Shown here in pieces: positions 19,235 through 28,970 of a DNA stretch of 64,000 nt. The DNA is from Schaalia sp. 19OD2882. Its GTDB lineage: Bacteria; Actinomycetota; Actinomycetes; Actinomycetales; Actinomycetaceae. Each line of letters starts with the position of its first letter. Within the stretch, counting starts at the first letter, position 1. The notes below the pieces were generated by a model, which ran no database searches, was not told the DNA's origin, and saw only the letters and a list, made by a program, of their open reading frames with translations. The stretch spans positions 2,499,836 to 2,563,835 of the forward strand of contig NZ_CP065521.1 in assembly GCF_018986735.1 (NCBI RefSeq), given 5' to 3'. A program made the position numbers and the translations under genes.

Positions 19235-21073
19235 ATGAGTCCTCGCCCCGCACACGGTTCCCACCACTCCCGCTCGCCGCGCTCCGGCGGTCAGGACCGG
19301 CCGATCAGGCACCGCAGCGGCAGTGACGCGGACCTCATCGCCTTCCTGCACGACATGGACGGTTCCGGCTACGGCGCCTACCGGGGCATCACCGGATCGT
19401 GGGACTACGGGGACTTCGTCGTGCACGTCGACCGCGTCCAATCCGACCCCTACGCCCCGCCCTCGTCCCTGCGGGTCACGGCATCGACCCAGCGCGCAGG
19501 ACTGCCCGACGAAGCCTTGGCCACCGCAGACACCCGCTTGGCCACGGCGGACTTCCTGGCCCGCGCTTTCGGCGCCGCAATCGCGCGCCTCGGCGAGAAC
19601 GCCCTGTCGATCGCCCGCACCGGCCAGGAGATCCTCCAGCGCTCCAGCGCCACCGTGACCACCGACCGGGTCCAGATCCGCTTCCAGGTGCAACTGCCGG
19701 CGCGCGGCCGCACCGTGCAGGGCCACCGCGCGGCGCGGATCATGGACCAGGACGTTCCCGACGTCGTCATGGAGACCCTGGATTTCGTCACGGACTCCGC
19801 CCGGACCACCGCCCACCGTGAGGCGCTGTTGAACCATGTGCGGGCCCTGGTGGACCACCGGGCCCTGCAGGCCGAGCTGGTCGAACACGGCTGGGTGGCG
19901 TTCGTGGCCGACGGCTCGGTGCTGGCCAGACGCAGCGGAGTCTCGCAGCTGCCGATGAGCGACGCGGTGCCCTTCACCTCCCCGCAGTCCCTGCGCGCCA
20001 GCGTCACCCTGCCCCACGCGGGCGAGGTGGCCGGCATGGCACTGGCTCCGGGTGTCACCCTGGTGGTCGGCGGCGGCTTCCACGGCAAGTCGACGCTGCT
20101 GGGCGCGATCCAGCGCGGAATCCACCCGCATGTGCCCGGTGACGGTCGCGAGCTGGTGGCCACCCTGCCCGAGGCCATGAAGGTGCGTGCCGCCGACGGG
20201 CGCGCGGTGACCGGCGTGGACGTCTCCCCATTCATCACGCACCTGCCGGGCGGGGCGGACACGACACGCTTTTCCACGGAGAACGCCTCCGGGTCGACCT
20301 CGCAGGCGGCCGCCATCATGGAGGCGGTGGAGCTGGGCTGTCCGCTGCTGCTGGTCGACGAGGACACCTCCGCCACGAACCTGCTGATCCGAGATGCGCG
20401 CATGCGCGCCCTGGTGGCCGACGAGTCCGAGCCGATCACTCCGCTGGTGGACCGGATCCGTTCGCTGGCGGATGCGGGAGGCGTCTCCACCATCATGGTC
20501 ATGGGCGGGTCAGGGGACTACCTGGACGTGGCCGACAGGGTCCTCATGCTGGAGTCCTACCGCTGCTTGGACGTCACCGACCGGGCGCGCGAAGTCGTCG
20601 CCTCCATGCCGCGTGACCTGGCCGTTCGTGGGGCGCAGGTCGGGTCCGGGGACAGGTCCGCTCCGCCCAGTGGGGACGAGGGCGGGGCTGCGACCTCGCC
20701 GTGGGTACGGGCCCCACGCATCCCCATGCGCTCACGAGGCAGGGCCGAGCGTCCCCGCACCAAGGCGCAGGGCCTGGACACGGTGGTCCTGGACAAGCAG
20801 ACCATCGACCTGGGCGACCTCGAACAGATCGTCGACCCGGGTCAGACCGAGGCGATCGCCTGGGCGCTGCGCGGTGTCCTTGAGCACCTGGCCGACGCGC
20901 GCACTCCCGTTCCGCTTCTCCTGGAGCGCCTGGAACGCCAAATCCGTTCCGAAGGACTGGACACGATGGCGAAGTTCGGTGCGCGCGAGTATCCGGCGTT
21001 CCTCGTCCGGCCACGCATGGTGGACGTGGGCGCTGCCCTGAACCGCTACCGTGCCCTCGTCCTGGCCCCCTGA
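19235..21073 (+). CDS. Predicted ATPase of the ABC class (PF09818-like)
   Basis: 612 residues. The family signature is seen: a P-loop GGGFHGKSTLL at about residue 280, then HPHVPGDGRE, FITHLPGGADT, FSTENASGSTSQAAAI and a Walker B-like LLLVDEDTSATNLL. Such proteins are soluble, and their cellular role is unknown; some have been linked to RNA or translation. A linker at about residues 480-500 ([13 protein letters not shown]) is encoded by the recurring GACGAGGGCGGGGC motif. The ATG at 19235 was chosen as the first start after the upstream stretch without homology. Confidence 0.8.
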   Translation: MSPRPAHGSHHSRSPRSGGQDRPIRHRSGSDADLIAFLHDMDGSGYGAYRGITGSWDYGDFVVHVDRVQSDPYAPPSSLRVTASTQRAGLPDEALATADTRLATADFLARAFGAAIARLGENALSIARTGQEILQRSSATVTTDRVQIRFQVQLPARGRTVQGHRAARIMDQDVPDVVMETLDFVTDSARTTAHREALLNHVRALVDHRALQAELVEHGWVAFVADGSVLARRSGVSQLPMSDAVPFTSPQSLRASVTLPHAGEVAGMALAPGVTLVVGGGFHGKSTLLGAIQRGIHPHVPGDGRELVATLPEAMKVRAADGRAVTGVDVSPFITHLPGGADTTRFSTENASGSTSQAAAIMEAVELGCPLLLVDEDTSATNLLIRDARMRALVADESEPITPLVDRIRSLADAGGVSTIMVMGGSGDYLDVADRVLMLESYRCLDVTDRAREVVASMPRDLAVRGAQVGSGDRSAPPSGDEGGAATSPWVRAPRIPMRSRGRAERPRTKAQGLDTVVLDKQTIDLGDLEQIVDPGQTEAIAWALRGVLEHLADARTPVPLLLERLERQIRSEGLDTMAKFGAREYPAFLVRPRMVDVGAALNRYRALVLAP

Positions 21074-21183
21074 GACGCCGGGTCGGCCCCCAACTGCCCC
21101 GACAACCCCCCGGGAATCCTCAGGGAACGATCAGGGACACACCCGATGTCCCCGACCTGACCGCACACGCGACGATACGTGTC

Positions 21184-21909
21184 ATGAGCGATTACCCCAC
21201 TCCCGTCGTCCACCTGTCCTCAGTGTCGAAGACCTACGGCCAAGGCGATACGCAGGTCCTTGCCTTGGACAAGGTCGACGTGAGCTTCGAAGCCGGCCGC
21301 TTCACCGCGATCATGGGCCCCTCCGGCTCCGGAAAGTCGACGATGCTCCATGTCCTGGCGGCCCTGGACACGCCCACCTCCGGGCATGTCGTCGTCGACG
21401 GAACGAACCTGTCACGCCTGGGCGACGACGAATTGACCAAGCTGCGCCGTGACCGCATCGGATTCGTCTTCCAGGCATTCAACCTGGTGCCCACGCTGGA
21501 CGCCGAAGCCAACATCACCTTGCCGCTGCGACTGGCCGGCCGCGCCCCCGACCCGGCCTGGTTCGACGAAGTCGTCAAAGCGCTGGACCTGCGGCCTCGT
21601 CTGCGTCACCTGCCCAGCCAACTCTCGGGCGGACAACAGCAGCGTGTCGCCGTCGCACGGGCACTCGTGTCCCGGCCGGCCGTCATCGTCGCCGACGAGC
21701 CCACCGGGAACCTCGACTCGGCCTCGTCGGCCGAAGTCCTGCAACTGCTGCGCACCGCCGTTGACGACCTGGGGCAGAGCGTCATCATGGTCACACACGA
21801 CCAGAAGGCGGCCCTGGTGGCCGACCGCGTCCTGGTCGTGCGCGACGGCCGGATCGTCTCCGACCTGCGTCACCCCAGCGCCGAGATCCTCGCGGAGTCG
21901 GCACGATGA
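21184..21909 (+). CDS. ABC transporter ATP-binding protein (LolD/MacB type)
   Basis: A 241-residue ATPase that energises the next-encoded permease. Walker A GPSGSGKST is at about residue 45, the Q-loop is in GFVFQAFNLVPTL, the signature LSGGQQQRV and Walker B VIVADEPTGNLDSA follow, and the H-loop is MVTHDQKA. The FQAFNLVPTLDAEANITLPL block is typical of the MacB/LolD/FtsE group that works with FtsX-type permeases. Its stop overlaps the permease ATG (ATGA), so the two are one operon. Confidence 0.9.
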   Translation: MSDYPTPVVHLSSVSKTYGQGDTQVLALDKVDVSFEAGRFTAIMGPSGSGKSTMLHVLAALDTPTSGHVVVDGTNLSRLGDDELTKLRRDRIGFVFQAFNLVPTLDAEANITLPLRLAGRAPDPAWFDEVVKALDLRPRLRHLPSQLSGGQQQRVAVARALVSRPAVIVADEPTGNLDSASSAEVLQLLRTAVDDLGQSVIMVTHDQKAALVADRVLVVRDGRIVSDLRHPSAEILAESAR

Positions 21910-24485
21910 AGGATCTGCTTGCCGCCAATGTTCGCTCCCACGCGCGCCGCTACCTGGCCACCGGCCTGGCCGTGACCATTTCGACGGCCTTCGTCGTCGC
22001 CTGCCTGTTCTTCACCTCCGCACTGGCCGAAGGGCTGATCGCCCAGACCCGCAGCGCGTACACGGGCGCCGCCATCGCGATCTCACTGGATGAGGACACT
22101 GATGCCGACTTGCCCGCATCGGGCCTGGAGGGTGTGGCCGAGAAGGTCGCCACGGTTCCGGGCGTGAGTGCGGTGGGCTACGAGCGCTCCGCACTGGTCT
22201 CCCTCAATGTCGGCTCCACGCGGATCAAGAAGGGCTTGACCACGCTGCTGCCCGAGCCCTTGGCCCAGCCGCGGCTGGTCCGTGGAGCCCTGCCCACCGA
22301 TGGGCACGGCATCGTCCTGGACGAGGAGTCCGCGCGGATCCTCGGCGTCGGTGTGGGCGGTCAGGTCGAGTTCACCGACCTTGCGGGTGGGAGGGGTTCA
22401 GACCAGTCGGGCCGCACCTTGGGAGGCTCCGCCTCCGGGCACTCCGCCCCCACCCTGACCGTGACCGGCATCAGCCCCGCAGTCAGATCCGGGATGGCCA
22501 GCGTGCGCATGAGCGCCGAAGGCGTACGGCAGCTGGGCCTTGGCACGTACATCAGATCCGTCCTGGTCGCCGGCGACGGACTGAACTTCGCCGAGGAGTC
22601 ACCGGTCAGCGCCGCCGACTCCGCCGCCCTGACGGCCGCCGTGAAGAAGGTGTTGGCCGACGAACCCGGCTATGTGGTGCTTCCCGCGCAGACGGCCCTC
22701 GAGGCACAACTGGACAAGGGGAAGGTCGGCGTGGTCTCTTCTGCCGGAGTCATCCTCCTCTTCCCCGGCATCGCCACCCTGGTGTCTGCGATCGTCGTGG
22801 CCACCACCTTCCAGGTGATCCTTGCCCAGCGTCGCCGCGAACTCGCCCTGCTGCGCGCCATCGGCGCACGTTCACGACAGGTGCGCTCACTGGTGCTGCT
22901 CGAAGCCCTGGTCGTGGGGGCCGTGTCCTCACTGGTCGGAACGGTGCTCGGAACCGTCATCACCGCTGCGTCCCTGGTGCCGTTGGGTGTTGCACGCGAC
23001 GCCGGCGAGGCCTTGGCCTTGGTCCCGTGGTTCGTCGTGGCGGGCACGGGGTTGGGTGCCACAGTGCTGACAGCGCTGCTCGGGCTGCGCCCGGCCCTGG
23101 CAGTGTCGGGTGTGGCACCCATGGTGGCCCTGTCACCCGTCGATGAAGCCGCTCCCTCCGCGCGTCGATCCACGATCGGGCGCATGGTCGTCGGCCTGGT
23201 GCTGGCTGCGGGCGGCGGAGTCGCCATGTGGTTCGGCCTGGCGGACACGGACCCCACGCGCGGCTTCCTCATCACCTTCCTGGGTGGTCTGGTCACGTGG
23301 ATCGGAACGCTGTTCATCTGTTCGGCCTGCCTGCCGGCGATCACCGGCGCAGTCGGGCTGGCGGTGCGCGGGCCCGTCGGCGAGATGGCGCGCGGCAACA
23401 CCCTGCGCAATCCCAGTCGCACCGCCGCCACAGGCACTGCGGTGGTCATCGGTGTCACGCTCATCACGATGATGGCGGTGGGCGCCACCTCCGTGCGCGC
23501 CACATTGGAGGGCGAAGTCGATGCGCGACGCCCCTTCGACCTCGTCGTCCAGTCCATCGAGGGCGACGTCCGACCGGGCCTGCTGGAGCGCATCGCGTCA
23601 ACTGACGGCATCGAGGCCGTCGCCCCGGTCCGAGGTGTGACGGCAGAACTCCGGACCGGCGGGTTCTCCATCCCCGTGTCCCTCATGGGGGTCCCTGACC
23701 TGCAGAAAGTGGCTCACTCGGAGGTCAGCGCCGTCAAGGAGCACCTGGTGCAGTTGCCACAGGATGATCACAGCATCGCGGGGCCCGTGACCGTGTGCGC
23801 GGGCGGTTCAACCGCCGCCGGTGGCGAGGCGGGGCACGGTGCGCAGGCCCGCTGCGTCGACCTCGAAGCAGAGACCTCCACGGAAGTCACCACCGGAGCG
23901 GCTATGGTCTCCGAGGCGGTCCTGGCCACGATCGCTCCCGATGCGCCCGTGGTGAGGGTCATCGTGAAACTCGCTCCGGCGGCGGACGCCGAGGTCGTCC
24001 AGTCGGCTCTGCTCTCCCTGGACGCCCAGGTGGATGTCAACGGCGCGGCACTCGAACGCGCAATGTACGGGCGCATGATCGACTTGGTCCTGGCGATCGT
24101 CGTCGGCCTGCTGGCGGTGTCGGTGGTGGTGGCGCTGGTGGGCGTGACGAACACGTTGAGTCTGTCCGTGCACGAGCGCACCCGCGAGAACGGTCTGCTG
24201 CGGGCACTCGGCATGACCCGGGCAAGCATGCGGAGGATGCTCGCACTGGAGGCCGTCCTCGTCTCACTGACGGCGTCACTGGTGGGACTCGCACTGGGCG
24301 TCTTCTTCGGAGTCGTCGGCACTTGGGCGATCCCCTTGGACGTGATCACGACGCACATCGTCATACCGTGGCAGGTGGTGGCGGCAACGGTGGTGGTGGC
24401 TGTGCTGGCGGCAACGACGGCCTCGTGGCTGCCGGGTCGACGGGCCTCCCGAACCAGCCCGGTGGAAGCCCTCGCCGCCCTCTAG
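21906..24485 (+). CDS. FtsX/MacB-like ABC transporter permease
   Basis: An 859-residue membrane protein with two FtsX units. An N-terminal helix (residues about 20-45) is followed by a large extracellular MacB-PCD-like region. Three helices follow near residues 280-400 (ILLFPGIATLVSAIVVATTF, VGAVSSLVGTVLGTVITAAS), a second set near 430-540, a second extracellular loop, and three C-terminal helices (LVLAIVVGLLAVSVVVALVG). The conserved ERTRENGLLRALGMTRASMR sits between helices. Such exporters move antimicrobial peptides or lipids, or signal to cell-wall enzymes; the substrate is unknown. It ends 8 bases from the convergent sensor kinase. Confidence 0.85.
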   Translation: MKDLLAANVRSHARRYLATGLAVTISTAFVVACLFFTSALAEGLIAQTRSAYTGAAIAISLDEDTDADLPASGLEGVAEKVATVPGVSAVGYERSALVSLNVGSTRIKKGLTTLLPEPLAQPRLVRGALPTDGHGIVLDEESARILGVGVGGQVEFTDLAGGRGSDQSGRTLGGSASGHSAPTLTVTGISPAVRSGMASVRMSAEGVRQLGLGTYIRSVLVAGDGLNFAEESPVSAADSAALTAAVKKVLADEPGYVVLPAQTALEAQLDKGKVGVVSSAGVILLFPGIATLVSAIVVATTFQVILAQRRRELALLRAIGARSRQVRSLVLLEALVVGAVSSLVGTVLGTVITAASLVPLGVARDAGEALALVPWFVVAGTGLGATVLTALLGLRPALAVSGVAPMVALSPVDEAAPSARRSTIGRMVVGLVLAAGGGVAMWFGLADTDPTRGFLITFLGGLVTWIGTLFICSACLPAITGAVGLAVRGPVGEMARGNTLRNPSRTAATGTAVVIGVTLITMMAVGATSVRATLEGEVDARRPFDLVVQSIEGDVRPGLLERIASTDGIEAVAPVRGVTAELRTGGFSIPVSLMGVPDLQKVAHSEVSAVKEHLVQLPQDDHSIAGPVTVCAGGSTAAGGEAGHGAQARCVDLEAETSTEVTTGAAMVSEAVLATIAPDAPVVRVIVKLAPAADAEVVQSALLSLDAQVDVNGAALERAMYGRMIDLVLAIVVGLLAVSVVVALVGVTNTLSLSVHERTRENGLLRALGMTRASMRRMLALEAVLVSLTASLVGLALGVFFGVVGTWAIPLDVITTHIVIPWQVVAATVVVAVLAATTASWLPGRRASRTSPVEALAAL

Positions 24486-24493
24486 GGGCGAGG

Positions 24494-25399
24494 TCAGGGC
24501 GAGGAGGTGGGGCCGGCGATCGGGAAGGTCATCGTCACGCTGGTGCCCACCGCCTCGCGCGAGGTCAGACGGACCGTGCCTCCATGCTTGTCGACGACGA
24601 TCCGCACCAATGCCAGCCCCAAGCCGCTTCCCTGTCGGCCCATCGTGTTCGATCCGCGAGCCAACTCGGACCACACGGCCCTCACATCCGCCGCAGGCAC
24701 CCCGATCCCGGTGTCAGCGACCTCCACTTGGACGGCCGACTCCACCTGGCTGCCGCGCACCTCGATGCGCGCACCGACATCGGAGTACTTCACGGCATTC
24801 ATCACGACGTTCTGCAACGCCGAATACAACAGGTCCGCGTCCCCGCGCACACGAGGCAGCGGCCACGGCGCCTTCGGAAAGACGAGGACGAACTCGCGCG
24901 CGCCGCCCACCGCAGCACGTGCAGCCTCCACGGCATCCGTGGCGGCTTCCTCCAGGTCCACATCCTCCAGGTCCAAGGGCGCCGAACTCAGATCGGAGAG
25001 TTTTCGCAGGTCCGTCACCAGGACACCCATCCGCCTGGCCTGCGCGGTGACGATCTGCATCGATTGCGGCCCCTCGGAAGCCGCCGCCGCCAGGATCGCC
25101 GTCAACGGATTCTTCAATTCGTGGTCCAGGCGGGCAAGAAACTGCCGATGCTCCAAGACCTGCTGTTCAGCCTGCTCGCTCCGCCCTCGTTCCTTGGCGC
25201 GGGCAAGCATCCACGACACGAGGATCCACACGGCCGCCAGAAGCGAGACCAGCACGCCGATCGCCGCCGTCAGGGTCGGCACAGGCAGGAACAACGTGAG
25301 GCCACGCCGCTCACCCGCAAGAACCCACACCAGCGAGGCAACCAGCCCGATGAGGGCCGGAACCATGGCGGCAAGGAGGAGGCGCACCGGGCGGCTCAC
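24494..25399 (-). CDS. Sensor histidine kinase
   Basis: 301 residues: two membrane helices (about 8-28 and 41-66) with almost no external domain, then a HisKA helix with phosphoacceptor His93 in LDHELKNPL and a HATPase domain (QNVVMNAVKY N-box, VADTGIGVP, GSGLGLALV). Kinases with a tiny sensor often respond through an ABC exporter, which fits the convergent exporter next door. The start overlaps the regulator stop (ATGA at 25396-25399), so kinase and regulator are one operon, regulator first. Confidence 0.88.
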   Translation of the reverse strand: MSRPVRLLLAAMVPALIGLVASLVWVLAGERRGLTLFLPVPTLTAAIGVLVSLLAAVWILVSWMLARAKERGRSEQAEQQVLEHRQFLARLDHELKNPLTAILAAAASEGPQSMQIVTAQARRMGVLVTDLRKLSDLSSAPLDLEDVDLEEAATDAVEAARAAVGGAREFVLVFPKAPWPLPRVRGDADLLYSALQNVVMNAVKYSDVGARIEVRGSQVESAVQVEVADTGIGVPAADVRAVWSELARGSNTMGRQGSGLGLALVRIVVDKHGGTVRLTSREAVGTSVTMTFPIAGPTSSP

Positions 25400-26148
25400 T
25401 GGAGAACCTGCCCCATGAAGCGATAGCCGACCGACGGCACCGTCTCGATGAAGGTGGGGGACGCAGCATCCTCACCCAGGGATGAACGAATCTCACGAAT
25501 CCGGTGGTCGACGGCCCGTGTCGAGGAGGCGAAGTCGATTCCCCACAATGCCGACAGCAGACGCTCGCGCGTGTGCAACTCACCCGGGTGGGTCATCAGG
25601 TAGTCGAGGAGCATCATCGCCTTGGGCGTGAGTTCCAGTTCGCGCCCGTTCCTGTGAGCACGTCGGGCCACACGGTCAAGGACCAGGTCTCCACACACCA
25701 AGCGCTGGGCCGCCGACAGGGGGCGCGGTGCCCCTTGGGTGCGGCGGAGCACCGCTCGGATGCGCGAAACCAACTCCTGCGGGTCGAAGGGCTTCGACAG
25801 GTAGTCGTCAGCGCCCTCGTCCAGGGCTGCGGACCTTTCGAAGGATGCGTCGATGCGCGTCAGCAGGATGACCGGCGTCCACGTGCCGCGGGCACGGATG
25901 CGCCGGACCATCTCACGCCCGTCCATGTGCGGCATCATGATGTCCGAGACGACGATGTCGGGGACGCAGCGTTCGAGCTCCTCCAATCCGCGCACCCCGT
26001 CCGGGGCGGTGTGGACTTCGAATCCGCAGCGCTGCAGGAAAGGGGCCAAGCCGTCGACGATGGCGTCCTCGTCGTCAACCAGGAGCACCCGAGCCGGGGT
26101 CTCGCCCCTGGCGGAGCCCGCGGGGCCCTGTGGACGTGGGGGCGTCAT
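25396..26148 (-). CDS. OmpR-family response regulator
   Basis: A 250-residue DNA-binding regulator: receiver with VLLVDDED, phosphoacceptor Asp69 in VVSDIMMPHMDG, and the Lys in DDYLSKPFDP, then a winged-helix domain (LELTPKAMMLLDYLM, RAVDHRIREIRSSLG, VPSVGYRF). ATG 26148 was chosen rather than a start six codons upstream because AGGAG lies 7 bases before it. It pairs with the kinase at 24494 and probably controls the ABC exporter at 21184-24485. Confidence 0.88.
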   Translation of the reverse strand: MTPPRPQGPAGSARGETPARVLLVDDEDAIVDGLAPFLQRCGFEVHTAPDGVRGLEELERCVPDIVVSDIMMPHMDGREMVRRIRARGTWTPVILLTRIDASFERSAALDEGADDYLSKPFDPQELVSRIRAVLRRTQGAPRPLSAAQRLVCGDLVLDRVARRAHRNGRELELTPKAMMLLDYLMTHPGELHTRERLLSALWGIDFASSTRAVDHRIREIRSSLGEDAASPTFIETVPSVGYRFMGQVLQ

Positions 26149-26230
26149 GAAACGGCTCCTTTCCACCTACGGGCCACCATCGGGCCCCGACTCGGCTTCC
26201 ACCCTACGATTGCGGCCCTCGCCCGCGGAC

Positions 26231-26875
26231 CTACTCCTCGGCGCGGATCTCGACCCGACGGTTCTTGGCCCGCGCCTCCTCCGAGTCATTGGGAACCAGC
26301 GGCTGCGCCTCTCCCTTGCCGTCGGTGGCGACCTTCAGGGACGGCACCTTCGACTTCAAGTGGTTGCCGACCGTGCGTGCGCGCCGCTTGGACAGGTCCA
26401 GGTTGTGCGCGTCATCCGCGACGTCATCGGTGTGTCCGGTGATCGTCACCGACGAGGGCGCAGCCTGCGCCCATTGAGCGGCCAGGGAGTCGAGGATCTG
26501 CTTGGCCCTCGGGGTCAGTTGGTCCGAGTCGACCTCGAAGTTCACGTCCCCCGACAGGGTGGTGGTGGCCTTTTCCAGTTCAACCGTCGTCGCGGCTCTG
26601 TCCTCGGTCTCCACGGGGAATTCGAGGACGAGCGGGGCGGGGAACTCCAGTTGTTCGGGTTCACCGAAGTCGAGGGACGGGGTGGCGGGCGCGGCGGGCG
26701 GGGCCGGGGGTGCGCTCACAGCGGGAGCAGGGTTGGGGCTCGCATGGGCGGCGGGGGCGCAGATCAGCGTGGTGAGGGCCAGCGCGGCGGCCATGACGAG
26801 GGCGGGATCGAGGGCGCCGCGCCGCCTGCCGCATCTGCCGGTGTTGTCGATTGCCGGGACGGGTCGTGGCGTCAT
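26231..26875 (-). CDS. OmpA-family protein, secreted
   Basis: 214 residues: a signal-like segment (LVMAAALALTTLICAPAAHA), a Pro/Ala-rich stretch, then an OmpA C-terminal domain at about 105-214 with FEVDSDQLTPRAKQILDSLA, ITGHTDDVADDAHNLDLSKR and the ending AKNRRVEI. This domain binds peptidoglycan. In a monoderm actinobacterium it would be an exported cell-wall-associated protein. The ATG follows AGGTGAG. It lies just 5 bases after the lipoprotein gene on the same strand, suggesting an operon. Confidence 0.85.
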   Translation of the reverse strand: MTPRPVPAIDNTGRCGRRRGALDPALVMAAALALTTLICAPAAHASPNPAPAVSAPPAPPAAPATPSLDFGEPEQLEFPAPLVLEFPVETEDRAATTVELEKATTTLSGDVNFEVDSDQLTPRAKQILDSLAAQWAQAAPSSVTITGHTDDVADDAHNLDLSKRRARTVGNHLKSKVPSLKVATDGKGEAQPLVPNDSEEARAKNRRVEIRAEE

Positions 26876-26880
26876 GGCAC

Positions 26881-27567
26881 TCACCTGCGTTCCACGGGGA
26901 TGCTCTCGAAGGGCAGGGGGGCGAACCTCCACTGGACGTTCACGGTGGACACGTCCTCAGGAAGTGCGGCGAAGGTCTGGAAGAGGACGCGGGAATCGCC
27001 GGCTTCGATCGCCTCACCCGTGACCTGCTCGGTGCACAGACAGTGGCCGTCCGCGGTCTTGCCGGGCCGGTAGAGGAGCTTCTTGGTCATGTCGACCAGG
27101 GCGAGACGATCTCCGACGAGCAGATTGTTCCCGACGGGGTCCAGCAGACGCTGCCAAGGCGTGGCGGGTTTCGTGTCGGTGTTGGTGATCGTCATGGTCA
27201 AGGTGGTGACACCGTCCTTGACGATGACGGAGTTGACGTCGACGCGGAACTTGTGGTTCCCGGCGACGATGTCCTGCGACGCATGCACCTTGCTGGTGTC
27301 GGTGGATCCGCTGGAGGCTCCCTTGGTTGCGGCCGGATGACCGGAGGCCTCCTCACCGCCGGTTTGCGGAGCCCTTGTGGCGGGCTTGTCGGACGGAGTC
27401 GCGGGGGTGGATTCACCGGATTGCGACGAGGCCGATGCGCTGCTCGACGCCCCTTCGCCCTGTTGGATGCCAAATGTTGCGGTGCAGCCGCCAAGTCCCA
27501 GGGTCAAGGGGGATGCCAGTGCGATGGCGGCGACCAGGCCGGTCGTCTTTCGCGAGAGGGTTTTCAT
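26881..27567 (-). CDS. Lipoprotein, DUF4352-like extracellular domain
   Basis: 228 residues. A lipobox ends LGLGGC with the lipid-modified Cys at 28, followed by a Ser/Thr/Ala linker to about residue 90. A beta-rich domain then reads KFRVDVNSVIVKDGVTTLTM and TNTDTKPATPWQRLL. The pattern resembles DUF4352-type domains, which are antibody-like exported modules; this is inference. AGGAG lies before the ATG at 27567; an earlier in-frame Met is ignored because the signal would be displaced. Likely co-transcribed with the OmpA-like gene. Confidence 0.75.
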   Translation of the reverse strand: MKTLSRKTTGLVAAIALASPLTLGLGGCTATFGIQQGEGASSSASASSQSGESTPATPSDKPATRAPQTGGEEASGHPAATKGASSGSTDTSKVHASQDIVAGNHKFRVDVNSVIVKDGVTTLTMTITNTDTKPATPWQRLLDPVGNNLLVGDRLALVDMTKKLLYRPGKTADGHCLCTEQVTGEAIEAGDSRVLFQTFAALPEDVSTVNVQWRFAPLPFESIPVERR

Positions 27568-27793
27568 GATGTCGCTCCTTGCTCTGTGGTCGTGTTCAGG
27601 TCCTCGGCGACGGGTCACTCACAGGTGGGGCCATGTGGTGGCCGGTTCTGCGGAATGCGTCCCGGACACGGGACCGCAGCGACCACCGCCTCAGCGGCCC
27701 TGCCCGCTGCGCCGTTGACATCGACACTACGCGGGCGATGTGTCGGCCCGGTCGCGGCGATGTCGCAGTTCAGCGACACGGTGTATCGGGGTT

Positions 27794-28801
27794 TCACATG
27801 CCGAGGAATGCTTTGAGGCAGGGCATTTCCCGTTGGATCTGGGCCGACCCGGCCCGGTAGGCGGCCTCCAACTTGTCCACGTCCATTTCCGTGGACCTCA
27901 CATTCGGCGAGTCCGGCCGGAAGACCCACGCCCGGCCCTGCTCCTCCAGACGCTCAATCGTGCGCAGGGCCGCGTTGTAACGGGACGGTCGCCGCACGAC
28001 CCCCTCGCGCACGGCAGGAAGGTGTCGGAAGCGGGCGGCCAGCGCGGCATCCAGAGCCGGACGCACCGGCCCCTTGACGTACCCACGAGGCCGGGTCAGC
28101 ACCAGGACGAATTTGCGGTAGCCCGCGCGCATGGGTGCATCCAGCGCGATCCCACCATTGGGGCCCAGCGCCCCGTCGTAGTAGGTCTCACCGTCGATGA
28201 CCAGCGGCGGCATGAGGAAAGGCAGGGTCGATGACGCCCGCACGCACCGCGCCATGTCGAACACGCCGGACATGTCCTCCTTGCCGAACCACACTTCTTC
28301 GCCGCGACTCGCATTGAAGGTCCCCACCTGGACCTGCGCGGGGTTGGCGTGGAAAGTCGCATGGTCGAAAGGCAAGGGACCGCCCGGACGGACCACCTCG
28401 TCGTAGAGGAAGTCGACGTTGAACAGTCCCTGCCCGCGCAGCCAGTACCCGGGGCCGCCGCAGCGCTCGTCACCGGCGACGTCGACGAAGCTCGCGTGCG
28501 CCCGCCACGGGTCGCGCGACACGTAGTTCATCGTGTGTGACGATCCCGCCGAAATGCCCGACACGTGAGGGAAGTGGATGCCTTCGGCCAACAGTGCGGT
28601 CAGGACCGCAGCCGTGTAGGCGCCGCGCATGCCCCCGCCCTCGAAGACGAGGGCGACGTCGTCGACGGTGGTCGTCAGCGAGGTGGGCCAGGCGAGCCCT
28701 GTGGTCGTGCCGTGGGGGTCGGCCGGTTTCGGAAAGGACGGTACGGACGGGGGCGAGGGTGGTTTCGAGGGCGAGGGCGGGGAGTTCAACTGGTCGGGCA
28801 C
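27794..28801 (-). CDS. Patatin-like phospholipase (RssA/YjjU type)
   Basis: A 335-residue lipid acyl hydrolase. Motifs: oxyanion loop EGGGMRGAY, nucleophile Ser84 in GISAGSS, and the dyad Asp in YYDGALGPNGG. The layout is that of bacterial patatin-like proteins, with a C-terminal helical part. No signal peptide is visible, so it is probably cytoplasmic or secreted by another route. A GTG at 28801 with GGAGGG upstream was chosen because longer frames would run into the divergent peptidase gene. The first 40 residues are Pro/Ser-rich. Confidence 0.82.
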   Translation of the reverse strand: MPDQLNSPPSPSKPPSPPSVPSFPKPADPHGTTTGLAWPTSLTTTVDDVALVFEGGGMRGAYTAAVLTALLAEGIHFPHVSGISAGSSHTMNYVSRDPWRAHASFVDVAGDERCGGPGYWLRGQGLFNVDFLYDEVVRPGGPLPFDHATFHANPAQVQVGTFNASRGEEVWFGKEDMSGVFDMARCVRASSTLPFLMPPLVIDGETYYDGALGPNGGIALDAPMRAGYRKFVLVLTRPRGYVKGPVRPALDAALAARFRHLPAVREGVVRRPSRYNAALRTIERLEEQGRAWVFRPDSPNVRSTEMDVDKLEAAYRAGSAQIQREMPCLKAFLGM

Positions 28802-28970
28802 CCGGCAATTGTCCCTCCGGTCGGCCGCGAGCGCACCCGTGGTTCCATCCTTTGACTCACGCACCGTGAAGGCTGATCGGTCGGCCTGCTCCAGGACCCG
28901 TGCCCCCCGGGCACGACTTCCGGACCTCAGCCCCCCGGGCTCGGCGTCGCCAGGTCGTAGGCTGGCCGAC

